Origin: Prorocentrum cordatum
Taxonomy: Eukaryota > Sar > Dinophyceae > Prorocentrales > Prorocentraceae
Length of the DNA: 64,000 bases
NCBI GenBank assembly: GCA_963575745.1
Contig: CAUYUJ010016157.1
Span: forward strand, 127,501-191,500
Direction: 5' to 3'
Part shown: in pieces, positions 52,580-62,040 of the stretch
How positions within the stretch are numbered: the stretch's first letter is position 1
How the letters are laid out: every line of letters starts with the position of its first letter
Translations under genes and position numbers: made by a program
Notes under the pieces: generated by a model
What the model was told of the DNA's origin: nothing
Databases searched by the model: none
Seen by the model: the letters and a program-made list of their open reading frames with translations, nothing else

Positions 52580-54028
52580 GTGGACATGCGCAGACATCAG
52601 AATCGTGCTCCTACTGACGTATACGAGCTCCAAAAGATGGAATGTGAGGGCGGCGTCCCGACGCTCATGCCCGTACACGTGCTCGTGGACGTATCACGTT
52701 TTGTCGACGTGATGCAGTACTTTCGCTGCCCCACAGTCATGGGACCTGGAAAAGCAGCGCAATGGGGCGCACATCCGAACTTTGATCACCACACGAGCGA
52801 CCTGATCAACATCATGCAGAACCGTGGTATCACTGTTCTTCCATCCGACCATTGGGTGGATACGTACGATAGGATTACCCCGCAGGCTTGGCACGCCAAA
52901 CAGAACAACCATAACATGGCAATGTTTACAACTCAGTTCTGCGACGCAGTATGCTATCGCAACTTCTGCGCTTTGATCCAGTCCCTGCCTTCTCAGCCAT
53001 ATCCATTCAGGGCGCCATTACTGATTCCCGTCACAGACGATCAGGCCTACACACAGGCCAAAGAAATCATGGCAGCCCTCGATTTCAGAGAAAAGATGAC
53101 AAACGAATGGAAAAGAGATCTCAGCCTCACGACGTTGATGACACAGACGGCAAACGAGATGGCTCATTGCGCGTGGATGGCATCATGTGCCGACGGTACA
53201 TTGCCGGCATCACTGCCTGCCGAAGCAGGCGACACAACGGAACCTACTCCTGGAATACCGACACGTACACCAGCACCTGATCCTGGCGATCCTGACAAAA
53301 CCCTTCCTGACAATGATCCATGGGTCATGGCATACAACGACTTATTCCAGTACCTCATGCAGTTGATCAGAGACTACCCTGGGGCTTGGGCATCTTGGCA
53401 CTCTCTTGTGAAAATGGAACCCCTTCATCCCAAGATCGTCAAAACGGTTGAAGATGCACATGCAGTTACTTGGGTTGTATTCGAGCAATTCTTACATCAG
53501 ATTAAAGATTTGGATGGAGATGACAACGCGGCCAAAGCAATAATCGTTGCAGAAGATAACAGGCTGACTTCTCATTGCATCGGCCCTGCTGCCGAGAACG
53601 AGAAGAACATCATAGCTTGCAAAACATTCTTCAAGCAGAATGCACTGTATCGCGTTGCATTGGGTCATGACCCTGATGTTCCGACAGCCGTATGGAGGGC
53701 AGCAGCTGATACAGCACAGCCAGCTCCACCAGGCCCATTGCCCGATCAACTGCAACCTGGACCGCAATCGATAAAAGTGCCGCAACCATCGACTCCTGAA
53801 CCGACAGCAGAACAGCAGCCAGCAGATCAGCTCCCCAAGGCTGAGGCGGTACCGATTCCTGACGACGGCACTGACCTTGAGGCCATGGAGCTGGAGGCAA
53901 CTCCTGCCGAGGAGGATCCTTCTCCACATGAAATGACTATATTATCATGGCAGGATAGATGTGAGCGTTCCATGCACGAGGACATCAGCAAGATCGGGAT
54001 ATTCGATAACGCATGCACTATTCGATAG
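52580..54028 (+). CDS. Copia cargo ORF A, 482 aa, unknown
   Basis: ATG at 52580, 43 bp after the previous stop. MDMRRHQNRAPTDVYELQKM opens a mixed-composition protein. It contains VHVLVDVSRFVDVMQYFRCP, a region rich in His/Asn (WHAKQNNHNMAMF), a helical middle (FREKMTNEWKRDLSLTTLM), a Trp-rich helix (YPGAWASWHSLVKME) and a Pro/Gln/Glu-rich C-terminal linker. No family was recognised. Base composition matches the rest of the Copia element, so it belongs to the element rather than being a nested insertion. Confidence 0.6.
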   Translation: MDMRRHQNRAPTDVYELQKMECEGGVPTLMPVHVLVDVSRFVDVMQYFRCPTVMGPGKAAQWGAHPNFDHHTSDLINIMQNRGITVLPSDHWVDTYDRITPQAWHAKQNNHNMAMFTTQFCDAVCYRNFCALIQSLPSQPYPFRAPLLIPVTDDQAYTQAKEIMAALDFREKMTNEWKRDLSLTTLMTQTANEMAHCAWMASCADGTLPASLPAEAGDTTEPTPGIPTRTPAPDPGDPDKTLPDNDPWVMAYNDLFQYLMQLIRDYPGAWASWHSLVKMEPLHPKIVKTVEDAHAVTWVVFEQFLHQIKDLDGDDNAAKAIIVAEDNRLTSHCIGPAAENEKNIIACKTFFKQNALYRVALGHDPDVPTAVWRAAADTAQPAPPGPLPDQLQPGPQSIKVPQPSTPEPTAEQQPADQLPKAEAVPIPDDGTDLEAMELEATPAEEDPSPHEMTILSWQDRCERSMHEDISKIGIFDNACTIR

Positions 54029-54049
54029 TGGAAGCTGCAAGCAGGCATC

Positions 54050-55160
54050 ATGGATGACCATCCGTACATGTGCCCAATGTTGCGGGGCACACGAGCGACC
54101 AATGGATTTGCCTGCCTGGATAATCAGGACTGGTTCGATCAACTGTTGCACGATGATAGTGTGATTGCTCATGCGCCTGATATCGCACAGTCTGGTTGCT
54201 TCCCAGAGTGGAAATGGATATCATTACCACATTATGACGATGCACGTTATGGTCCCGAGCTAATTGAGGAAGAATGGCTGGGAACAAACAAATACATGAG
54301 CAAAGGCATAACGACTATGTTACGCCATGAGATTCACTACAACAAGTTTTGGATCAATCAATTTCATGACAGACGTATCAATATCTGGGAGAAAACAACA
54401 AAGAATGAATGGAATATTCCAAGCAATTGGAAATCCTTTAAGGAGATGGTCGAATGGAAATTCAAAGATCGCAAAGACAGACACAATGGACCATCCATGG
54501 ATGCAGCAGTGGCACACTTTAAGAAAGATGGTGCAAATGATGGATATGCCGATTGGAACGACTACTACCCGATATTCATCATTCGTGCGTTCCAGAAACA
54601 CATTGATTCGCAGAAAAACAGAATTGAGATATATGCCAAGCCGATCCCTGAGGGAAGTGACCCCAGTTCATTCGATTGGAACAGCGTCATTGCTATTCGG
54701 TGCGTTGGTGGTCACAGTTGTGTCAATCCATCTTCCAAGCCATGGAATATGGGTTGGGAGAGCCTACAATGGACAGATGTCAAATATCTCCATCACGGCA
54801 CAGCATCCCGCGCTTGGCGCAACATATTGAAGACAGGGATCATTCCAGGCTACATCGATCCATCCTCTCAGAGAGACAAGCATCACAAACCATCACAGCG
54901 CTCTGAGGCATTCTTTAGTTCCAGCACATATTTAGACAAAGTCCAGAATAATCCACACACACTTCAGTGGAATCGTACAAGTTCAATCACTACAAGAACG
55001 AGGTCGAGCTGGTGATCAACATGGAGATCGCCACAAAAGCAGGTTGCAGGTTTTGGATGGGTGCTCAGGGCGCTATCATGACAGAGGATGTGGTACCCGC
55101 TGCGGCAATTATCGCAATTCGCCGCCTCAAACCACACCACATGACTGGCCAGCAGTTATG
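54050..55160 (+). CDS. Copia cargo ORF B: KptA/Tpt1-like RNA 2'-phosphotransferase
   Basis: ATG at 54050 (MDDHPYMCPMLRGTRATNG), 21 bp after ORF A. The C-terminal half carries Tpt1/KptA signatures in order: VIAIRCVGGHSC (~54686-54721; family motif R-x-x-Q-G-H-S, Gln here Gly), KYLHHGTASRAWRNILKTGI (~54781-54840; family YHGT), SEAFFSSS (weak counterpart of the H-x-H-L-S motif). After a frame change near 55005 come VELVINMEIATKAGCRFWMG and IMTEDVVPAAAI, matching the family ending (ID, FY-S-NG, LT-VP--YI). Tpt1/KptA enzymes transfer an RNA 2'-phosphate to NAD+. In a retrotransposon a role in RNA end or branch repair is conjecture. The N-terminal ~200 residues are unrelated to Tpt1. Confidence 0.6.
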
Positions 55161-55575
55161 GCCAGACGGCGACCCATGGGACTACCCGCCATTGGCCGCA
55201 AGACCGCCATTGAGCAAGTACGAGATTTGTGCCGACCTTCCCGGAGAGCTCATTGACGACCCTCCTGGGATTGCACCTGCCGACCCCGACCAGAACATGG
55301 AGCCGCCAAGGACAACGTCAGCATCAGCAACTTCGGTCCAGCTGGGGGAAACCCCTGCTAGCCGTACATCTGCAGCCGACGCCTTGGATGAGCAAATAGT
55401 CCGCGCTATGATTCGGGAGACCAATCACAAAGCATATGATAAAGAATGGTTAATTGCCTTGTCATACTGCCGAGAAGCTCTTCGACCTGTCACATCAAAA
55501 ATTACGCAAAAGATCGGGACCGTCGACCTGCATTTAATGATGTTCGCATGGGAGGCTTCATTATCATCAAAAATT
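55161..55575 (+). CDS. Linker after the KptA-like domain
   Basis: In the frame of 54967-55647: Pro/Asp-rich linker (PPGIAPADPDQNMEPPRTT) then a helical stretch (DALDEQIVRAMIRETNHKAYDK). The frame changes again near 55565, after which MGGFIIIKNWGSIKCFHYDN reads naturally in the next frame. Probably one continuous protein with ORF B and the following segment. Confidence 0.45.
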
Positions 55576-56345
55576 GGGGTTCTATCAAATGCTTTCATTA
55601 CGACAATCACTGGCCCAAGGGCAATCATAATACCAAAATTGCCTTGACCAAGGGACACATATATGGTCCAATCTTCCATTTCGGCGTCTTCGACAAGTTC
55701 TTCGCGGTACAAGTACCTATTCTCAACTACGGTTTACGATGGGTAAACATATGGTACAATGACAACAGCATGCCCCTCAAGGGCGTTGTCTTTGCATTAC
55801 CAATTCGTATCGAAGAACATACCATTGACCCGACATACATGGAGACCGTCCTGAAAGGCCCAACATCATGCAGTGAAAAGATACTACAGCACAAGAATGA
55901 TGGCAGTTTACCATGCCTTGGTATGCCGAGCATTTATAGACCACGTATTCCGCGTACACCGACCAGACGGCCCGCTCCTCGGACACCCGATCCCGACGAG
56001 CTGGTGGCCACACCTGCCGAGGACAACGCTCATGCGGGCGATAAACCTCGACAAACTGCAGGATCATCGAATGATCCTTTGGTCACCGTGATCGTGGATA
56101 TATCGAACATATCGCTCACCGCCGATGAGAAAGCAGCGAACGACAACATGAGAGCAGATCTCTCAGCTGGCATTCAAGCAGATGAGCAGATTGAGGCGAG
56201 CATACTCGACAACACCATTGACCCGCCATCGGGATTCCTTAGCCATCCAGACTACGACCCCGACGAGGATTCAAGATGGATTAAACAGTCAGATGACTGC
56301 CGCATATTGTTGGACGTCGGAGTTGTTGGTGGATTCGCCTATGAC
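55500..56345 (+). CDS. Copia cargo ORF C, unknown beta-rich protein
   Basis: From about 55530 the frame reads KIALTKGHIYGPIFHFGVFD, FFAVQVPILNYGLRWVNIWY and LKGVVFALPIRIEEH, a beta-rich pattern. A linker (PRIPRTPTRRPAPRTPDPDE) and an acidic region (VIVDISNISLTADEKAANDN) follow. The frame is lost near 56345 and continues as MKQIIEIHSGADRF in the frame of the next segment. No family was recognised. Confidence 0.5.
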
Positions 56346-58344
56346 CAAGATGAAACAGATCATCGAGATACACAGCGGCGCGGACAGATTTGTAATGGAT
56401 AAAACACAATCGCATTTACAATTTGAGATTCGATTTGGATCGAAAGCATGGAATGCAGAGTCATACCAATTGAATTATGATCATACCCACAAATGGGCAC
56501 GTGACTTACCAAATTGCAGCGCAGATCATTTCTTCAAAAAGTTGGTACATTGCCTCGACCCAGAGACTATCGAGGAGTCGACTACAGGCGTCTTTCAATG
56601 GATCTCCAAAGTATACCAGAACATCTTGAAACATAGTATTGCGGAGCTTCCAGATTTCACAAAAGATGCCATCCATGAGAAACATCCTGCACTCCAGGCG
56701 TTGCGTGACCGATTCAAGACTTGTACCGAGACATACGGTAACCCAGACTTTCTTGCATGGGAAGAGTTGGTGGAAACATCTGCCGCGCCTCGTGGGCAAG
56801 GCGCGGAGCAGGATCTTCCCCAAGACCCAGGCAGTGTTGCATCTGCAGCTCCTGATCAGGAAACCATGGTACGTATCATAGCCGAGCAGACGGGGCTCAA
56901 GCGCGAGGAGGGCGACAACGAGGCTGCCTTGCAGGAGAAGGCTCGCCGTCTCCGTACAGAAAACGTATGCCACGGTGGTACCGAGGATACGGACAACACC
57001 AAAACAGAGTACAAAGGACTGCCAGGGGAAAGATTGTCTAGGATCGAGATCGAGGGGGTAAGTAGATCAATCGCTTCCCGACCGAACACCGAGATCAATC
57101 GTGAGGCCATCAATCAGATCGGCCAGAGCCTCGCTCGCGGTCAGGACACCCGCTGGGGATCCCGCGATTACCTCACGACGGAAGGGGCCCCAGAGACGAT
57201 CTTGCATTCCATACCGCTCTGTCAGAATTGCGGTCGAGATCTGTCCCTTGGGATCGTCACAGGTGACGGCACCCTTTGTGACATCTGTTGGCAGTATACC
57301 GTGGCTGTAGGCGCCACGGGTAAGAGTACCGCCGTACAGAGCGATCTCGCGTACCTCCAGAAGCTGACGAACTGGATCAAGATGACGCTCTCCGAGGACC
57401 AGATCGCGAGATACATGAAGGATGGAGCGCACGTCATTATGACGGGTGCGCGATCACACGCAGGCAATGAGAAATATTTGCTTCGGAGATTGGCTAATTC
57501 GTCCAGGAAGAGGTATCAGAAGTGGGTCGAATCAGGTAGCCCTGCTGCGTGCGAATGCAGACTGATGGGCGAAGCCGATGACGACAGACCTCTGCACTAC
57601 CCATTCGCCAATCTCGTACAACGCTTTCTCAACGACCTGAAGATCCACCACCAAATGACAGGTGCCCGCGTGAACGTCGGCAAGAAGGCCTGGACCGTGG
57701 GCGACATGCGTGATGCGTGGGACATCCTCGACGTCAGCATTAGGACAGGACAGGCTGGTCGGAGGAAATGGTGGCTGAACGAGGGACGCCTCGACAGGCA
57801 GACGCGGCAGGCTCGCGGACTGGTCACGATTGCCCTCCCTAGAAGGGACGGCACCCGTGAACAGTTCATTCAGCGTAAGCTCGCCGCGATTGCCAACGAG
57901 TTGTTAGGCTCCCTCGATCCGTCGCATACCGACCAGAGGGGGGTTGATACGGGGATGAGAACCGATCCCGATACACAATCCCACCAGCCCGATGATGCCA
58001 TGGAGCCGCGCCATCCGCGGCCGCCGCCGCGCCCTGCCCCTGGCGACGCTGCTGCGTCCAGCGCCTCAGGCGCGACGGACTACACGCCCGCGGGGCCACG
58101 TGCCAAGGGAGCGCGTACATCTGATTACGCCGCCTACTGGCGCGACGACCTCGAGGACAGCTACTGGGGTCTCAGGCACTGGAGTTATTACATCAATTGT
58201 TGGATCTACATCGCGATCAACAACGACGAGTACGTATACATCCAGGATATCCAGTACAATGATTGGTTTCGCAACTGGATCCCGAGGACAGCTTGGGAGA
58301 CATTCACGACGAGCTACGTGACGTACAACGGCCAGAGGATGTGA
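56346..58344 (+). CDS. Copia cargo ORF D, with a zinc-ribbon-like motif
   Basis: From MKQIIEIHSGADRFVMDK the frame is open to the stop at 58342-58344. Contents: an alpha/beta region (LQFEIRFGSKAWNAESYQLN), a helical Glu-rich segment, then a four-Cys motif LCQNCGRDLS...TLCDICW (C-x2-C-x16-C-x2-C, near 57220-57290) typical of zinc ribbons or knuckles. A helical domain follows (LANSSRKRYQKWVESGS, NLVQRFLNDLKIHHQ, WTVGDMRDAWDILDV), then a Pro/Ala-rich linker and an aromatic-rich C terminus (DDLEDSYWGLRHWSYYINCW). The function is unknown. A zinc ribbon would suit nucleic-acid contact. Confidence 0.55.
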
Positions 58345-59061
58345 GACCGCAGGTTCTACAAGAACGGCAACGCGTAGTGAGTCGGCCGCAAGGCCCACCG
58401 CTCAAAGGCATGAACTTCATTATAAGCAAAGTTCGCCTTGAGCGGTGGCTATTACATACTTTTAGGCCACTTCATTATATGACACAAGTGGCCACACACA
58501 AATACCTTTTTGCGATAACCGAGGCAGCCTCCTAAGGAGCAGCGCCAACGGGAGCCGCCAAACAAAATTTATACACATGCATTTTTCGTGTTCATCAACA
58601 CGACATTCCGTCTGTCCAGACATTTATTTTTACAAAGAGTTGTGTTTCATTACAAGATCGTGTTTGTCAACACGATCTTAGCACGCATATTCTTTCAGAG
58701 TTTAAACCTGATTGCGTCGAGAATAATCTGTTAGCTGGTGGCAACACCTGCCTCGCAAAAGCGAGGCAGTTTGCATGTTGCTTTAATGCTCAGATCTTCT
58801 TTCTCCGCCCACCCTTGTCTCATTCTTCTCCGCCCTCGAGTGCCGAAGCGGTTTGGGGGGCGCACCGAGGGGGCGCCAAAGTGTGCTTGGCGAAGAAAAG
58901 GGGACCCAGGGTGTTCCTTCTAACTTCACTTTGCAGCTGTGGCTACGCTGACTTTAAGCCCAGCTGCCTCCTGACTTAAGGACTAAAGGAGTCAAAGGGT
59001 GACGGATTCCCTTCCTTTGTTCCCGAGTCCTGCCCTCACGGGCGGGATTCGGGACGGGGGG
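58345..59061 (+). other. Copia 3' untranslated region with six hairpins
   Basis: No ORF of note. Inverted repeats: 58395-58409/58435-58448 (CCACCGCTCAA arms), 58465-58472/58485-58492 (GGCCACTT), 58587-58602 (CGTGTT-CATC-AACACG), 58654-58679 (AAGATCGTGTT with loop TGTC), 58748-58769 (CTGCCTCGC-AAAA-GCGAGGCAG) and 59022-59053 (CCCGAGTCCTGCCC-TCAC-..., two G-U pairs). The last abuts the polypurine tract. Confidence 0.75.
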
Positions 59062-59257
59062 TGTGAATGGAACCCGTGTAATACCCTCTTATATACTCCT
59101 TATCCTTACCTCTCCTGCGCCTGGCCGTTTGGGCTCAGGTATTGAGATAGATCGTTCAGACCTTGATCGTGCGGAAGGGAAAGATATCCATCTATCCCTC
59201 CTTCTCTCTACCAACGGATCAGGGGTTCTGTGCCCTTGTACTTCAACCCCATACACA
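59062..59257 (+). repeat. Copia 3' LTR
   Basis: 196 bp, six substitutions from the 5' LTR. Preceded by GGGACGGGGGG (59051-59061), a fitting polypurine tract for plus-strand priming. Confidence 0.9.
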
Positions 59258-59262
59258 ACCGC
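59258..59262. repeat. Target-site duplication ACCGC (right)
   Basis: Second copy of the 5-bp Copia target duplication, directly after the 3' LTR. Confidence 0.9.
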
Positions 59263-59808
59263 CACCGTTCCTTCCGCGACGCCATCTTGCTGATGCGGGA
59301 GGACGCGTGGCCAGACTGGCCAATTCGAGGCCCACGGACCGTCCTATGGGTGCTGAAGTTCATGGAACAGAATGGAAGAAGCCCCATGGGACGCCATATG
59401 CGATTTCGGACCGAGGCCAAGTTGTCATCATCCGATGTGGGGGTTGACGAACACGAGAGAGCTTGTCGGATGTTGGAGCAGATGGTATTCTACGATCAGC
59501 TCATGGTCACCAACTTGGCGAGCGCCGAATCGCTGTGCCGTGCGATTCAAGTGCAGGAAGAACGATACCGTGATAGGCTGGCTGGGGGGTCGGACAGTGT
59601 GGCCGACAACCATCTGTACATGGGGACGGACATGATTCGAGGGCGCGTGTGCGTGAGTCCCCAGCTGGCCGATTTCGTGAAGGATCAACTCTCGAAGGAG
59701 TACCAGATCGCCAAGGAGCGCCGCAAGGCGCGAGAGGAGCGGGCCCTGGCCAAGAAAGGCGCCAAGAAAGGCGGCAAGGATGGCACAGGGCCCGGCGATG
59801 GGACGTGA
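59258..59808 (+). CDS. Gag-like ORF of the DIRS-like element, 3' part
   Basis: Continuation of the ORF begun at 40550, beyond the Copia insertion. Contains AILLMREDAWPDWPIRGPRT, a helical region (HERACRMLEQMVFYDQLM) and a Lys-rich C terminus (KERRKAREERALAKKG), with the stop at 59806-59808. The basic tail would suit nucleic-acid binding. Composition and phase match the 5' part once the Copia element and one copy of ACCGC are removed. Confidence 0.6.
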
Positions 59809-59870
59809 TTTACCCCCGAGCTCGGGAGTTGGGGGCCCGGGCTCGATCGACTTTTTGAATCCCCGTTCTG

Positions 59871-61316
59871 TTGGCGACTCGGCAGAGAGATGTCTTCCCG
59901 CTTCCTCTCCTCGGCCCCCGCTCCGACGCTCCAGCGAGTGTCTGCAGGGCCGTGCGCCGTCGCCGCCTTCGCCTCCAGCATTCAGTCAGTTGGGCTAACG
60001 ATGCTGCGAAGGCCCTCAACCAGATGTCAGGACATAAGGAGGCTGCGCCAGCCCCCGCTTCTCTTGCTCAGAAAAGAGTGCTCGATCGCTTCGGTGATTG
60101 TAGCTGTCGTCTGGGCCCTCCTCCCAGCGAAGCGGGATGTGCTCAGGGAGCCCTCAGCGAGCTTCTGAGCAACCATTCGTTGTATGGGGACGCGGGCCCC
60201 ACCCGTCCTTACTCGCGTGACCTCGTTGCGTGGCCTGATGAGGGCGCGGTCCCTGTTGACCTACGCCGCTTGCTCTCGCGGGCCGATTCCTCTGGCTTAA
60301 GGATTGGAGATCGCACATGCTGAGGCCAGCATCTGAGGCCCAGGTTTTGGTGCAGGAGGCCTGTCCCAAAGGAGCTTATATCGACCCTGTTCTCGCTCAC
60401 TCCCCCTCTACTTACGCTGACTTTCTGGCCTGCCTGGCCCGGCGTGGGATGTTGAGCTTTCAGCCTGCGCGGGGCAGGAAGGGCCTTCTTGGAGTGTTCT
60501 GTGCGGCTAAAAAGTCCGATCAAGTACGTCTCATTTTCGACGCTAGAGTTACCAATTGTTATTTCAACTCCCCTCCCTCTACTCGTCTCCCTTCGGCTTC
60601 CGCTCTCTCTGCCATCGAATCGAAAGGTGGCCCTTGTCTTGCTGCCTCAGGTGATGTTCAGCGTGCCTTTTTATCACATGCGCGTTCCAGCCGACATGAT
60701 AGAATGGTTCTCTTTGCCACCCATCGATTCGGGTTTACTCATGTCTTTTGGTCTGGAGGGTGTTCCTCAGATGTCGGGACAGGCCCTCCTTCCGTGCATA
60801 ACTGTGATGCCTATGGGCTTCTCTTGGGCTCTTCATTTTCGTCAGGCTGCGATGCGAAACGCTGTCCACGAGGCGGGCTTCAGCCCGAGTCGCGTCATTT
60901 CTGACGGGGGGCCCGGCGTCGCGTTTAGGACAGCCGATGACACGGCTGCTGCGGGCTATGTAGATAATTTTCTCGTGCTAGGCCAGTCTCAGAAAAATGT
61001 GAAGACAGCCTTTGACCAGATTAGCGTTAGGCTCAGATCTGTAGGTCTCCTCGTTCATGAAGTTTGTGAGCCGTCTAGGGATTCGACCTTTCTCGGGCTC
61101 TCCCTCGTCGCCGGCCGCTGGTTGTCTGCGAAGCCTCGGAATCTCTGGCGCCTGCGCTTCGCCATCGGTTCTGCCAGCGGTGCTCTGCCAGCGCCTTTTG
61201 GCCAGGGGTTCTGCCAGCGGTGTTTTGCTCAGAGTGATTGTTGGCCACATCGCGTGGTCCTCGATGGCCCGTCGCGAAGCCTTTGCCATCCTGAGTGCGC
61301 GTCACGCGTTCATTGA
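59871..61316 (+). CDS. DIRS-like reverse transcriptase in three frames
   Basis: Segment 1 (to 60323) ends SRDLVAWPDEGAVPVDLRRL. Segment 2 (60317 to ~60690) gives LLGVFCAAKKSDQVRLIFDA and CYFNSPPSTRLPSASAL. Segment 3 (~60670-61316) gives DMIEWFSLPPIDSGLL, VMPMGFSWALHF and GYVDNFLVLG. These are RT motifs in order, and the catalytic box is YVDN (60957-60968) where most RTs have YxDD. At 61160-61225 a ~40-bp direct duplication (GGTTCTGCCAGCGGTG twice) knocks the frame out before RNase H. The protein would act with RNase H to copy element RNA. This copy cannot make it without frame correction. Confidence 0.65.
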
Positions 61317-62040
61317 GACGGCAAAGGATGTGGTGACCCCCCTCTGGCCTCAGGTGGCGTTAGAGCTTCGTAGGATTGTTGCTATTCTTTTTCTCCTCAC
61401 GACGGATATGCGTGCAGGGTGGCATCCGCAGATTTGTGCCTCGGACGCTTCAGAGTTCGGTCTTGGAGTTTGCCATCGTTCACTTTCAGAAGACCAGGTT
61501 GCAGAGATTGGCAGAGTAAGCGAGAGAGTGAGATATCGTGTGGAGGGCGCGGAGAAGGCTCGCCTCAATGCACTTCGGGAGCCTGGGGACTTCGAGGACT
61601 CTCGGGGCGTCATCTACGCGGAGGCTGCCGCCCGCCCGCCCGACCACTTGCCCCGTGGGTTCTTGGACGTGGAACCCCTGCTCTTCGAGGAGATCCCCGC
61701 GGACGTCATGAGGCCCCAGGATTGGAAGGATGTCTTGGCCGTTCGGGTGGGCTACGACGCCGATATCATGCAGTTAGAGGGTGGGGCCCTCGTGTTGGCC
61801 TACGAGCACATCCTGCGCGCAGGTGCTGCCGTGGGGCGGCGAGTGGTTGCCCTCGTCGATGACATGTGCCTGGCCTTGGCCTGCTGCAAGGGCCGAGCGA
61901 AATCAGTTCACCTCCAGTCAGTCATGTTGAAGTTGGCCTCGTTGTCATTGGCTTCAGGATGTCGCCTGCACGTTCGCTGGATCCCCAGTGAGAGGAACCC
62001 GTCAGATCGCCTTTCCCGCGGCCATCTCGGATGGTTCTCA
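61215..62040 (+). CDS. DIRS-like RNase H domain
   Basis: In the frame of 61057-63624. After ARREAFAILSARHAFI comes the RNase H domain: ICASDASEFGLGVCH (first Asp, ~61434-61480), VIYAEAAARPP and LEGGALVLAYEHILR (candidate Glu), VVALVDDMCLALACCKG (second Asp, ~61846), and VRWIPSERNPSDRLSRG (~61975-62025; final Asp in the PSD-LSR motif). The recombinase follows directly in another frame. Confidence 0.65.

Larger units (their letters stand above)
41417..59257 (+). mobile_element. 17.84-kb Ty1/Copia LTR retrotransposon with extra coding cargo
   Basis: LTRs of 196 bp at 41417-41612 and 59062-59257 start TGTGAATGG and end CATACACA. They differ at six positions (about 97% identical) and are bordered by ACCGC. 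Copia order is protease (DSG), integrase (D, D, E), RT (YVDD), RNase H, preceded by a Gag with coiled coil and CCCH fingers. Copia elements are usually 5-10 kb. Here another ~8 kb of + strand coding (50.4-58.3 kb) lies between RNase H and the 3' LTR, including a KptA/Tpt1-like enzyme. Seven or eight frame changes break the reading frames but very few stop codons occur. Confidence 0.9.

Noticed and set aside
58748-58769. GC-rich hairpin CTGCCTCGC-AAAA-GCGAGGCAG as a rho-independent terminator
   Set aside because: There is no trailing T run and the setting is a eukaryotic retrotransposon. Treated as an RNA structure.
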